Assembly (NCBI GenBank): GCA_013361525.1
Contig: JABFXY010000139.1
Span: 1-64,000 of the forward strand
DNA length: 64,000 nt
Source of the DNA: Polyangiaceae bacterium
Lineage (GTDB): Bacteria > Myxococcota_A > Polyangia > Polyangiales > Polyangiaceae
Direction of reading: 5' to 3'
The position numbers and the translations under genes were made by a program. The notes under the pieces were generated by a model that ran no database searches, was not told the origin of the DNA, and saw nothing but the letters and a program-made list of their open reading frames with translations. Of the stretch, positions 1 to 8,058 are shown piece by piece; the stretch's first letter is position 1; each line of letters begins with the position of its first letter.

Positions 1-2
1 CT

Positions 3-101
3 GATCACGGTGGCGAGGCCGACGTGTTTCGGCGTGTTCAACGCGCCTACGAGCAGGCGTTGGTCCGGACGAAGCGGAAGGGGCCCGCGAAGAAGCGCTG
101 A
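3..101 (+). CDS. J-domain (DnaJ-like) protein, C-terminal end only
   Basis: Only the last 32 codons are in the window; the 5' part lies upstream. The visible residues run DHGGEADVFRRVQRAYEQAL and then a basic tail (TKRKGPAKKR). The pattern H-x-G-G-x-x-x-x-F-x-x-[VI]-x-x-A-Y matches helix III/IV of a J domain (normally HPD..GG....F..[IV]..AYE.L), and here it sits at the extreme C-terminus. J domains stimulate Hsp70 ATPases, and an Hsp70-fold gene begins about 2.3 kb downstream, though two minus-strand genes intervene. The HPD motif itself is outside the window, so the assignment rests on helix III/IV alone. Confidence 0.6.
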   Translation, partial: DHGGEADVFRRVQRAYEQALVRTKRKGPAKKR

Positions 102-850
102 CGCTTCGTCATTCGGACGTCGATCGGCTGGGTCGTCGGCGAACCTCTGCGCCGGCGGTCGACTCGATGCCAATGCCCGGAGACCGTCGCCTCGACGCGC
201 TAGCAACCTATCGCCGCTGCCCGAACCTGCTGATCCGAAGTCGCCTCGTTGAGACCGAACGCACCGACTTCGGATCGCGGAACACGTGGAACGTGTGGTG
301 AACGAATGGCGGTCATGCGGCGGCGGCTCCGATTCCGCGGTGATCGCGATCCGATCCCCGGGAGTTCAGTCTCGACCAGGGCACTTCGGATCGGCCGGCG
401 CCGCCGAAAGGCTGTTCGCGTCCCGAGAATGCGCGAGCGAAGCCGTGCCGGGCGCTGCGCAAAGCCCGCCTCGTCGCGCGGCTTTGGGGCATCCGAATGC
501 AACCGCCGGTCTCATTCACGTGAGATGGACCCACCGCGGCGCGAGATGGGGCCCGCCCACGCCCGCGCAGAACGGGACCGCCGAGCGCGCCAGGCGGCAC
601 AAAAAAAGAACGCCCCGCCAGCCTGGAGGCACTGACGGGGCGCGCGGTTTTCGTACCCCCGCGTCGGGGGCCGCCCCTTGGACTGGTCAATGCCAGCCTT
701 GGGGGGCGGTGTTCTTATTTCACGACGACGTTCGCCCGGGGCTCAGGGTTAGGCCGGCGCGTTTGGTGGACGAAGACGAAACGGTCTCGAATCCGTCTTT
801 ATGTTTTTACGCCTCCAAAGCGAGGCATCACCGATGTTGCGCCTCGTTAT
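102..850. other. Intergenic spacer, no supported gene
   Basis: Roughly 750 bases between the J-domain stop and the convergent hydroxylase stop. Reading frames here are Arg/Pro/Ser-rich, overlap one another and have no recognisable domain, so none is called. The spacer holds an intrinsic terminator-like hairpin (611-642) and a second GC stem (about 670-710, CCGCCCC pairing with GGGGCGG). It becomes AT-richer around 780-860. Confidence 0.5.
601..651. terminator. Bidirectional intrinsic terminator
   Basis: CGCCCCGCCAG (611-621) pairs with CTGACGGGGCG (632-642) with one mismatch. A run of seven A at 601-607 precedes it and a short T run (GGTTTTC) follows. This is the layout expected of a terminator active in both directions between the convergent J-domain and hydroxylase genes. 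Confidence 0.6.
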
Positions 851-1798
851 TCAATTCGTCAATGGTGGTTCTGCGCCGATTGTCGATTTCATTGAGGGGG
901 GTGCGCCTGTGGCGATTTGGTGCAATCGGACCGTGGAAGAGTCCGCCGCGGTCGGATTCTGCGCGAGGTTAAGCTCGACGCGGCGCGTCCGCCGTCGAGG
1001 GAGCTCGACGCCGAACGGATAGAGGAGCTGCGCGACGTACCCCCGCGGCCAAGGATCGACGAGACCGAGCGGGTACGTCTCTTCGCCCTCGGGGCAATGG
1101 TACGTGCCGAACAAAAGGTCGAGGTACGGCGCGAGGTTCGCGAAGTTGTGCAGCGTTCGCGGGACCTTCGCGTGGTGGTGGTGGTGCAGCTCGGGCGCGC
1201 CGAACAGATACTTCAGCGGGCCGACGGGCAGGCGCACATTGGAGTGAATGAAGATCGCCCACATGCCGCGGAAGACGATGAGCGCGCCGAGGAGCTCGAA
1301 ATGGACACCGAGGACGATGCCCGGCAGGTTGAGCAGCGCCTGCGTGAACAACCCGTCGAGTGGGTGCTCACGGTGCGCGGCCAGCCAATCGAGGTGCTCC
1401 ACCGAATGGTGCACGGCGTGGAATCGCCATAGCAGATCGAAATGGTGACAAGCACGGTGGAACCAATACACGAGCAAGTCGCCCGCGACGATGGCGACGA
1501 CGGCCTGAAGCCAGACAGGCATGTTCGCGGCGGTCGAGAGAAAGCCCTCGAGAGGGAACAGCTGCCGCCAATGGCCATAGAGCCACGTGAGCGCTCCGGT
1601 CACGAGACCCGCGAAAAGTAGGTATTGGCCGGCGAAGAAACATGCGTCGACGAGCAGCTCGGGACGCCGGACTCGCTGACCCGGGCGTGCCGGAAACAAT
1701 CGCTCCAATGGGCCGAAGACGACGGCGAGCAGGGCAAACGAGACCGCCATGGATCCCACCGCCCAGAGGACCGCTGATATGGAATTCATGGCGGTCAT
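851..1798 (-). CDS. Fatty acid hydroxylase / sterol desaturase family membrane protein
   Basis: A 315-residue integral membrane di-iron oxygenase. Histidine clusters are visible at about residues 114-119 (HRACHH), 127-131 (HAVHH) and near 205 (HHHHH, followed by RTLHN), the three-box pattern of the family, which coordinates a di-iron centre and hydroxylates or desaturates lipid chains using O2. Hydrophobic segments lie at about 8-30, 52-73 and 95-112 before the first box. The start codon overlaps the stop of the upstream 155-aa gene in an ATGA arrangement (1795-1798), implying translational coupling. The substrate cannot be told from sequence. The family call is secure. Confidence 0.9.
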   Translation of the reverse strand: MTAMNSISAVLWAVGSMAVSFALLAVVFGPLERLFPARPGQRVRRPELLVDACFFAGQYLLFAGLVTGALTWLYGHWRQLFPLEGFLSTAANMPVWLQAVVAIVAGDLLVYWFHRACHHFDLLWRFHAVHHSVEHLDWLAAHREHPLDGLFTQALLNLPGIVLGVHFELLGALIVFRGMWAIFIHSNVRLPVGPLKYLFGAPELHHHHHAKVPRTLHNFANLAPYLDLLFGTYHCPEGEETYPLGLVDPWPRGYVAQLLYPFGVELPRRRTRRVELNLAQNPTAADSSTVRLHQIATGAPPSMKSTIGAEPPLTN

Positions 1799-2262
1799 TG
1801 GCCTTGCGGGGCAGGGTTTTGCTCCTGACGTTGGATGCGAACGGGCGCAGATTTGGTGCCCGGGAAAAAGGCGGGGCTGGACGGCGCGCTGCCGGCCGAG
1901 CTCGCCGGCGCCGTGCTCGGGGATGACGACATCAGCTTTTCGAGCATCTGCGGATCGACGCCCGACTTGGTCCCACCCATGAACTCGACCGGCGCTGCCG
2001 ACGCGGGCGGTGTCGCCGACGCTTCCGTGTTTGCGGACGCGTCGGTTCCGGTGTCGTTCGCGATCGGAGCGCTCGTGGACGCGGACGTCGCGTCACGCGT
2101 CGGCTCGGGTGTTCCGGAGCAGCCGAGGCCGGCGCGAAACATCAAGAGCGCGAGGATGCCCACCGAGACGCTCAGCGCGCCGGCGCGAGCGAGCATCATC
2201 CCGACGCCGCCGCGCGATCTCGAGGAGCTTGGGGACGACGGTTGAGAGGACGGATCAGCCAT
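1795..2262 (-). CDS. Small membrane-anchored or lipoprotein-like protein, unknown function
   Basis: 155 residues. A Ser/Pro/Arg-rich N-terminus is followed by one hydrophobic segment (about residues 23-47) ending in RAGLGC, which could be a lipobox or a plain transmembrane anchor. The remainder is a low-complexity Ala/Ser/Thr/Pro domain with no family signature. GGAG lies about 8 nt upstream of the ATG. The stop overlaps the start of the membrane hydroxylase by 4 nt, so the two are probably co-translated and this may be an accessory of the hydroxylase. It is divergent from the Hsp70-like operon. No function is assigned. Confidence 0.6.
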   Translation of the reverse strand: MADPSSQPSSPSSSRSRGGVGMMLARAGALSVSVGILALLMFRAGLGCSGTPEPTRDATSASTSAPIANDTGTDASANTEASATPPASAAPVEFMGGTKSGVDPQMLEKLMSSSPSTAPASSAGSAPSSPAFFPGTKSAPVRIQRQEQNPAPQGQ

Positions 2263-2378
2263 AGGGGAGCTCCATTGCCAGGGGTCGACGCCGCGAAGGG
2301 TCTCGGTTCGACGAGCGAGAGCGTACGGCCATGGGTCCTACCGTGCGAGACAGCGGATCGGGTACGCTCCGCCGCGGC

Positions 2379-5318
2379 ATGACGGCCCAGCCCGCGACGA
2401 ATACCGAGGCTCGTTCACGAGGAGCCCGGCTGCGCATCGACGACATCGACATCCGGCTGCTTCGAAGCGCCTTCGACGCGGGCCGTGGGACCGCGACCCT
2501 GGCGATCACACCGACCGGCCACGTCACCGCCGCCGCGGTCGTGCAACTGCCCGCATTCGAGGGGTGGGTCGCTTCGAGCGAGCTCGTCTTGAGGCTCGAG
2601 GGCCGCACGGCGTCGGCGATCGAGATGGCGATGGAGGTCGCGGGCGCAGGTCACGGGCGTTCCGCGCGCGCCGAGCCGGAGGATCCCGATGCCACCGGGC
2701 TGGGCGTATTCCACGTCGAGCTGCGCGCACCGCTCGCCGCGCTCCGGTCGTCGCTCGGCGAGAAGCTGTCGCTGGCGGTCACGGTTTGGTCGCCTTCGAC
2801 GCCGACGCTCGCCCCGCGCCGAGTCCCGCTCGTGGATCTGATGCTCGTGCCGATCGCCGGCCCCGGCCCGTCGCTGCAGTCGATCGATCTCTCCGACGTG
2901 ACGGACGCGGAGCTCTATGGCGGCTCCGAGCGGCGCAGCTTCGACCTCCAAAACCCGGAAGAGGGCTTCTGGAAGAGCAGCGGCAAGGCCCTGCTCCGGT
3001 TGTCCCTCCTGTGGGCGAATCCGCAGGGTGACGGCTACTTCGTCGAGCGGCGTCTCGAGCGCGTCACGCACGCGCTCGCACGCGAAGGTGGCAGCGCGCT
3101 CGTCGAGGATGCGAGCCAACGCCGCGCGGACGGTTCGCTCACGCAGCTTGAGCTGGTGTTCGACACTGGCCACGCGGACCTCGGCCCGATACCCGAAGAG
3201 GGGAAAAACGTGCCGTTTTCCCCCGAAGGCGTCCACGCCCTCGACTTCACGCTTCCGGGCTCGAAAGGGGACACACGGACGGGCAAAGCGCGCATCGTGT
3301 GGAGCTCGCCGCTCATGGTGCGGGTGCGCGACCCGCGGCCGCTTCTCAAGACGTTTCAGCGTTTGTCCGCGGTGGGCATCGATTTCGGCACCAGCGCGAC
3401 GGTCGCGGCCCTCGTCCAACGTGGTTATCGCTCGCTGCTCCAATTGGGCAGGCCGCCGGAAGATTCGGCGGGCACTTCCTCACAGGGCACGCCATCACAG
3501 GGCACGGCCCGCAATGAATCGGTGCGCGCCGCAGAGAACCCTGCCGTCTTGCTCGTCGACGATCACGAGCAGCTCTGGCAGCAAATGGGGCAAAGCGGCA
3601 GGTTCCCCTATTTGGTGCGCGTGCTACGCGGAAGTCACGCGGCCCTCGCCATGATGGCCGAGGCGCCGAACAGCGTCGTCGGCCAGTTGAAGACGTTGCC
3701 GGATCGGGTGCTGGGCCTCGACGAGTCGCCGCAGCTGCGAGACCGCGACAAGGGCCGAGACTTCCTGCTCGACGAGGCGCGCGTCCGCGCGCTCGTGCGT
3801 GCTTATGCGTATTTGCTCGGTCGAGCCATCAATCGCCCGGGGCAAGACGTCTATCTCCATTACGTGTTTACCTATCCGTCGAAATCGGATGCCAAGATTC
3901 GCGCGCTCGTCGACGAGGAGCTGAAGCGGGGACTTTTGCTTTCGATCCCGGAGGACATTCCAGCGGAAGAGCTGCGTGTCGAGGCCGCCGCGTCCGAGGC
4001 GGAGGCGTTCGCCGTCGAGGTGTGCCCCGAGCTTTGCGCGCACCCCGACGTACTTCCCATCGTCGAGCGTCACGGCGAGCTGCGATTCGTCGTCTTCGAT
4101 CTCGGCGGCGGGACGCTCGACGTCGCGTGTGGGAGATTCCGCCCTGCCTCCGAAGCCGAGCAGGCCGAATATGGATCTTCCGCGGTGATCGAGACGCTGC
4201 AGGTGAATGGGCAGCCCGATTTGGGCGGCGACATCCTGACGCACGAGCTTGCCTGGGTCGCGCATCAGCATCCATCGGTATTGCCCGAGATGGAGGCGAA
4301 AGAGGTGCCGATGATGCGGCCCGTGACCGTGCCGGTGAATCACCTCGCGCGCCGCCCCGAGCTCTACAAGCGCGGCCTCGCGGCGCGGCAGAACTGGCTT
4401 CGCATCGAGCGCGCTCTCCGTCTCGAGCGCGTGAAGCACGGTCCCCAGGAGGCACCACAACCAGCTCCCGGTCTTGCGCTCTCGCGCCTCGACGGATCGG
4501 ACGCGACGGTCGATGCATTCGGCACCGATCTGACGGCCCTGGCGGAATCACTGCGCGGACATTTGCTCGCGCGGATCGGCGAAGGGACGAAGCTCCTCGC
4601 GAGCACGATGACGAGCACCAATTGGGCAGACGGCAAACCCGCAGAGGAACAGCCGCCGCCCTCCAATGGTGGTTTGCTCGACCGCGGGATCGTCGTCTTG
4701 CTCGCGGGCAACTCGTCGCGCAGCGCTTTCGTCGCGCAGGCCGTGGCGCAAGAGCTCGGGCTCGCGCGTCCCGGCGAGCCATTCGAGGCGTGGCGGCCCG
4801 AGGGCGGTAGCGCGCCGCTTCGAGGCATCGTTCTCTACGAAACACCTGCCCGAACCGAGCGCGGCGTGACCATCGTCGGTGTCACGCCGAAGACGGCGGT
4901 CGCGCTGGGTGCGCTCAAGCTGGCGAACCACGAGGTGCATCTCGTGCGCGCGTCGCAAGGCTTCGGATATTTTCTCGGCGACCTGCGCGGGTTTCCGCCG
5001 AAGTTCACGGCGATTGTGCCGATGGGCGCGCCGAGCGGGCCGCCGGGCCAACAGGGCCCTCATCTGTTCGACTTCGGGCGGTGGGATACGAAGATGCCGC
5101 TTCGCGTATCACGCGAATACGTGCCTGGGAAAATGACGTCGAACGATCCGCGCGTCTTTCTCGTGCCGACGACATTGCCCCCCGGTCAGGTCGGGAGGTT
5201 GTACGTGGCCGTGACGGCGCCGGACGAAGTCGTACTTTGTCTCGACCGCTCGACGACGGGCGACGCCGCGGCCGAGCCGCTGGTCGCCCAGCTGAATCTG
5301 ACGAAGGCGTTGCGATAA
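2379..5318 (+). CDS. Hsp70/actin-fold ATPase with large N-terminal extension
   Basis: 979 residues from this ATG; an in-frame ATG at 2331 would add 16. Neither start has a strong ribosome-binding motif. The Hsp70/actin ATPase motifs are clear but late: phosphate-1 IDFGTSATVAAL (Asp about 335), phosphate-2 VFDLGGGTLDVA (Asp about 574) and an adenosine-type LAGNSS (about 775-780). About 330 residues of unrecognised sequence precede the fold. This differs from DnaK, which starts with phosphate-1 and ends in a substrate-binding domain. It is the first gene of a four-gene operon with a dynamin-like GTPase 16 nt downstream, a kinase and a coiled-coil protein. It may work as a nucleotide-dependent scaffold rather than a general chaperone; that is inference. 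Confidence 0.8.
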   Translation: MTAQPATNTEARSRGARLRIDDIDIRLLRSAFDAGRGTATLAITPTGHVTAAAVVQLPAFEGWVASSELVLRLEGRTASAIEMAMEVAGAGHGRSARAEPEDPDATGLGVFHVELRAPLAALRSSLGEKLSLAVTVWSPSTPTLAPRRVPLVDLMLVPIAGPGPSLQSIDLSDVTDAELYGGSERRSFDLQNPEEGFWKSSGKALLRLSLLWANPQGDGYFVERRLERVTHALAREGGSALVEDASQRRADGSLTQLELVFDTGHADLGPIPEEGKNVPFSPEGVHALDFTLPGSKGDTRTGKARIVWSSPLMVRVRDPRPLLKTFQRLSAVGIDFGTSATVAALVQRGYRSLLQLGRPPEDSAGTSSQGTPSQGTARNESVRAAENPAVLLVDDHEQLWQQMGQSGRFPYLVRVLRGSHAALAMMAEAPNSVVGQLKTLPDRVLGLDESPQLRDRDKGRDFLLDEARVRALVRAYAYLLGRAINRPGQDVYLHYVFTYPSKSDAKIRALVDEELKRGLLLSIPEDIPAEELRVEAAASEAEAFAVEVCPELCAHPDVLPIVERHGELRFVVFDLGGGTLDVACGRFRPASEAEQAEYGSSAVIETLQVNGQPDLGGDILTHELAWVAHQHPSVLPEMEAKEVPMMRPVTVPVNHLARRPELYKRGLAARQNWLRIERALRLERVKHGPQEAPQPAPGLALSRLDGSDATVDAFGTDLTALAESLRGHLLARIGEGTKLLASTMTSTNWADGKPAEEQPPPSNGGLLDRGIVVLLAGNSSRSAFVAQAVAQELGLARPGEPFEAWRPEGGSAPLRGIVLYETPARTERGVTIVGVTPKTAVALGALKLANHEVHLVRASQGFGYFLGDLRGFPPKFTAIVPMGAPSGPPGQQGPHLFDFGRWDTKMPLRVSREYVPGKMTSNDPRVFLVPTTLPPGQVGRLYVAVTAPDEVVLCLDRSTTGDAAAEPLVAQLNLTKALR

Positions 5319-5334
5319 CAACGAGGACCGACCT

Positions 5335-7983
5335 ATGTGGAGCCCGGAAGGCAGAAAACAGAACGCACGCGAGCTGAAGGCCGTCGCAGACAAGATCTTG
5401 CGCTATCGGCAGCTCGCGGACCGGTTCCTCGGCTATTTCCCGCCCGACAGCGACAGCGCGCGCTCGCTATTGCAGATCAAACGAAAGATTGAAGATCTGC
5501 GAGCCCGCTGTCTCGACCGCGAGAAGCGCCTCGCGAAGGGTGTGGTGAAGATCGGCGTCGTCGGTCTCGAGAAACAAGGAAAGAGCGCGTTTCTCTCCGC
5601 GTGGCTGAAGAGCGAAAAGCTCCTTCCGAGCGAGGCCGAGCGCTGCACGTGGAGCACCACCGTCGTCGAGCCGGGCGAAGAGGGCCGCTTCGAGGCGACG
5701 GTCACGTTTTATGGTCCCGAGGAGTTCAAGCAGCGCATCGCGAGCTACTTCGACGCCCTCGAGCCCGGCAGCGCCGAGCGCTGGGAGGGTTTGAACGACC
5801 ACGAGATCCTGCGAATGAAGGCGACCTTCCGCGCGCGCGAAGGGTACGACGTCGACGACCCGGATCGTTCCGGGCGAAAAGAGCAAGCGGCCCTCCTCGA
5901 GCTTCAGGAGATTGCGGCGACGCTGCCGCAGATCAAACAGAGCCTCGGCAAGGCGCCGCTCGTCCTCGGCGCGAAGAGCCTCGACGAGCTCGCGGAGCAG
6001 ATTCGTCCGTATATCGCGCTCAAAGACACGAAGAACAACAATCGCCCCTACGGGAGTGTGCGCGCGGTGAAGATCGTGAGCGTGAACATCCCCGTTCAGG
6101 GCGCGATGCCCGGCGTGGTCTTGGTCGATCTCCCCGGTATCGACGCGCCGAGCGACAAAGCGCGCCGCGACACGGAAGAGGCGCTCACCAATGAGGTCGA
6201 CGTCACCATCTTCGTCAAGGACGTCACCCGACCCTCTTTGGTCCGCAACGAGATCGAGCTCCTTCGGACGGCACAGAGTGCCGACCGCAGCATCAGTCTC
6301 AAAGACCGGATGTTCGTCGTCTTGACGAAGATCGATCTCTTCGACCACCCGGACGAAAACGGTAATTGGCATTGGCAGCTCGCGACGAAGAACTTCTCCG
6401 CGCACGGGGTCGATCGTGTCTTTCCGTATTCGAAGTTGTGGGTCCACAAAGGCCCGGATACGGCGCACCCGGTCGCGAAGCAGCTCATGGACTTCTACGG
6501 GTCGACCGTGCCCGTCCATGGGCTCGAGAAGCTGCAGGCGGCGGTGCTTCGATATTTGAACACCGACGTCGAGATGCTCGACCAAAAGGTGATGCAGTCC
6601 GCGCGAAACGAGTTCTCCGAGCTCGAAGCGCAGCTGCGCGGGGTGCTCGTCGCGGTGAAAGACGCCCTCAGTGATCGGGAGTTCGAGCGGCGCGGAGAGC
6701 AGCAGTTCGACGTCTTGTTCGAGCACATTCGCGCGGGTGAAGATCCGATTGGCCTGTTGCCCGAGATCCGCAAACGCCTCTCCGCGTTCATGGATCACGA
6801 GGTGAGCGAGCCGGCTCGCGTGCAGCGCGCCGCGCGTGCGGACCAACGCATTCGCCAGATCCGCGAAGACTTGTTGTCCCGCCTCACACCGCAAGAGGCC
6901 GAGGCGAAGCGCAGGCAGATGCCGAGCCCCGGTTTGATGAACGAGACGGCGGTCGAGATCGAGATGCGCAAGCAGATGCGCGAGCGCGTCGCCGCGAAGA
7001 TCGCCGGTCTCGGTGAGGACTTCCGCAATACCGCCCGCGAGAGCGTCGAGCGCATGTTGCGAGAGATGTTCGTCGAGGCGGGGTTCGACGGCGGGCGCCT
7101 CGAGATGCTCTTGCCTTCCGGCAACTCATTGGTCGAGCGCATCGACGCGCTCGGTCGCGCGGGGCACGTCTCCGAGAGCGTCGTTCGTTATCAGAACAAC
7201 GAAATGGCGAAGGCGGACGTCGCATTCGAAGTCCTGTCTCGCTATTTTGCGCGGCAGATCGTCGACATCCTCGACGCGACCGACCCCGGCGACCGCGACA
7301 TGCGCGAGCGCGAGATGTCGGGCCTCGAGCAGTTCTTCGGGATGGCGCGAGAGGTGCCCCCCGGCACCGCGCAGCCTGCGGCCGCGGAGGGCGAAGCGCC
7401 GAAGGAGCCGGAGAAGAACGCGGGTGGCATGCTCGGCGCGATGCGCTCGAAGCTCGGGCTCGCGAACGAAGAAAAGGGGATCGGGGGCTTTCCGTCCGCG
7501 CAGGCGCAGAAGGTCCAACAACCTGCGCAGGGCGCGCCCGCGCAGGCCGGGCAAGCCCCGAATCAACCGCAGCAACAACCTCCGCAGCAGCCTACGGGGC
7601 CCTCGGCGCCGCCGCGCGATTGGTCGCGCATGTTGCTGCGCGTGCGCCAAGACGTCGAGCGGATCTGCAACTTCCTCGAGGCGCTCGCGAAGCACCCTCG
7701 AGGTCTCCAGAAGTATCACGAAGAGGCGGTGCGCACGGTTCACGACTCGTGGATCGATCGCGAGGGCGAGCAATCATTGAGGCGATGGGTCCGCAGCGAA
7801 TGCACGCTGGTCTGGCCGCATCGATTCGCCGCGTTGGAAGCCGAGAAGGCTCGAGCGCGCGCCGACATCGAAGCGCTCGAGGAACTGTTCGGTTCGGCCA
7901 ACCTGCCACAGGCGTCCGTGCAGGGGCAGGCGCCGAAGCCTCCCACCGGCGCCGCGTCTCCCACCGTCACGACGACTAGCTAG
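5335..7983 (+). CDS. Dynamin-like large GTPase
   Basis: 882 residues. GTPase motifs are all visible: P-loop GLEKQGKS (77-84), a candidate switch-I Thr in CTWSTTV, G3 DLPG (265-268) and G4 TKID (331-334). The spacing and large helical C-terminus are those of dynamin-superfamily or related large GTPases. After about residue 680 comes a Pro/Gln/Ala-rich linker, then a final helical segment. No hydrophobic paddle or transmembrane helix is apparent, so any membrane action would need a partner. GAGGA lies 8 nt upstream of the ATG. It follows the Hsp70-like gene by 16 nt and is followed after 75 nt by a membrane kinase. Its cellular task is unknown. Confidence 0.8.
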   Translation: MWSPEGRKQNARELKAVADKILRYRQLADRFLGYFPPDSDSARSLLQIKRKIEDLRARCLDREKRLAKGVVKIGVVGLEKQGKSAFLSAWLKSEKLLPSEAERCTWSTTVVEPGEEGRFEATVTFYGPEEFKQRIASYFDALEPGSAERWEGLNDHEILRMKATFRAREGYDVDDPDRSGRKEQAALLELQEIAATLPQIKQSLGKAPLVLGAKSLDELAEQIRPYIALKDTKNNNRPYGSVRAVKIVSVNIPVQGAMPGVVLVDLPGIDAPSDKARRDTEEALTNEVDVTIFVKDVTRPSLVRNEIELLRTAQSADRSISLKDRMFVVLTKIDLFDHPDENGNWHWQLATKNFSAHGVDRVFPYSKLWVHKGPDTAHPVAKQLMDFYGSTVPVHGLEKLQAAVLRYLNTDVEMLDQKVMQSARNEFSELEAQLRGVLVAVKDALSDREFERRGEQQFDVLFEHIRAGEDPIGLLPEIRKRLSAFMDHEVSEPARVQRAARADQRIRQIREDLLSRLTPQEAEAKRRQMPSPGLMNETAVEIEMRKQMRERVAAKIAGLGEDFRNTARESVERMLREMFVEAGFDGGRLEMLLPSGNSLVERIDALGRAGHVSESVVRYQNNEMAKADVAFEVLSRYFARQIVDILDATDPGDRDMREREMSGLEQFFGMAREVPPGTAQPAAAEGEAPKEPEKNAGGMLGAMRSKLGLANEEKGIGGFPSAQAQKVQQPAQGAPAQAGQAPNQPQQQPPQQPTGPSAPPRDWSRMLLRVRQDVERICNFLEALAKHPRGLQKYHEEAVRTVHDSWIDREGEQSLRRWVRSECTLVWPHRFAALEAEKARARADIEALEELFGSANLPQASVQGQAPKPPTGAASPTVTTTS

Positions 7984-8012
7984 CCTCTCGTCTGCGCGTG
8001 ACGGAGAAGCCC

Positions 8013-8050
8013 CGCCCTCGGTAAGCTTACGAGTTCGCTTGCTGAGGGCG
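8013..8050 (+). promoter_or_regulatory. Intercistronic hairpin with nested palindrome
   Basis: CGCCCTC (8013-8019) pairs with GAGGGCG (8044-8050), and the loop holds the perfect palindrome GTAAGCTTAC (8021-8030). It occupies the only gap longer than 20 nt in the four-gene operon and ends 8 nt before the kinase ATG. It could be an attenuator, an RNA-processing site or a protein-binding site. Confidence 0.35.
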
Positions 8051-8058
8051 CGGGGGCG

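Noticed and set aside
770..850. tRNA-like CTCGAATCC near 793
   Set aside because: No 5-bp T-stem, anticodon arm or acceptor stem can be drawn around it.
286..972. Overlapping frames in the first spacer
   Set aside because: Pro/Arg/Ser-rich, mutually overlapping, crossing the terminator at 601-651, no ribosome-binding motif or domain.
2379..7983. SrfB/SrfC identity for the Hsp70-like and GTPase pair
   Set aside because: The size is similar but the Hsp70 fold begins about 330 residues into the protein, and I cannot confirm homology without alignment, so no gene symbol was assigned.
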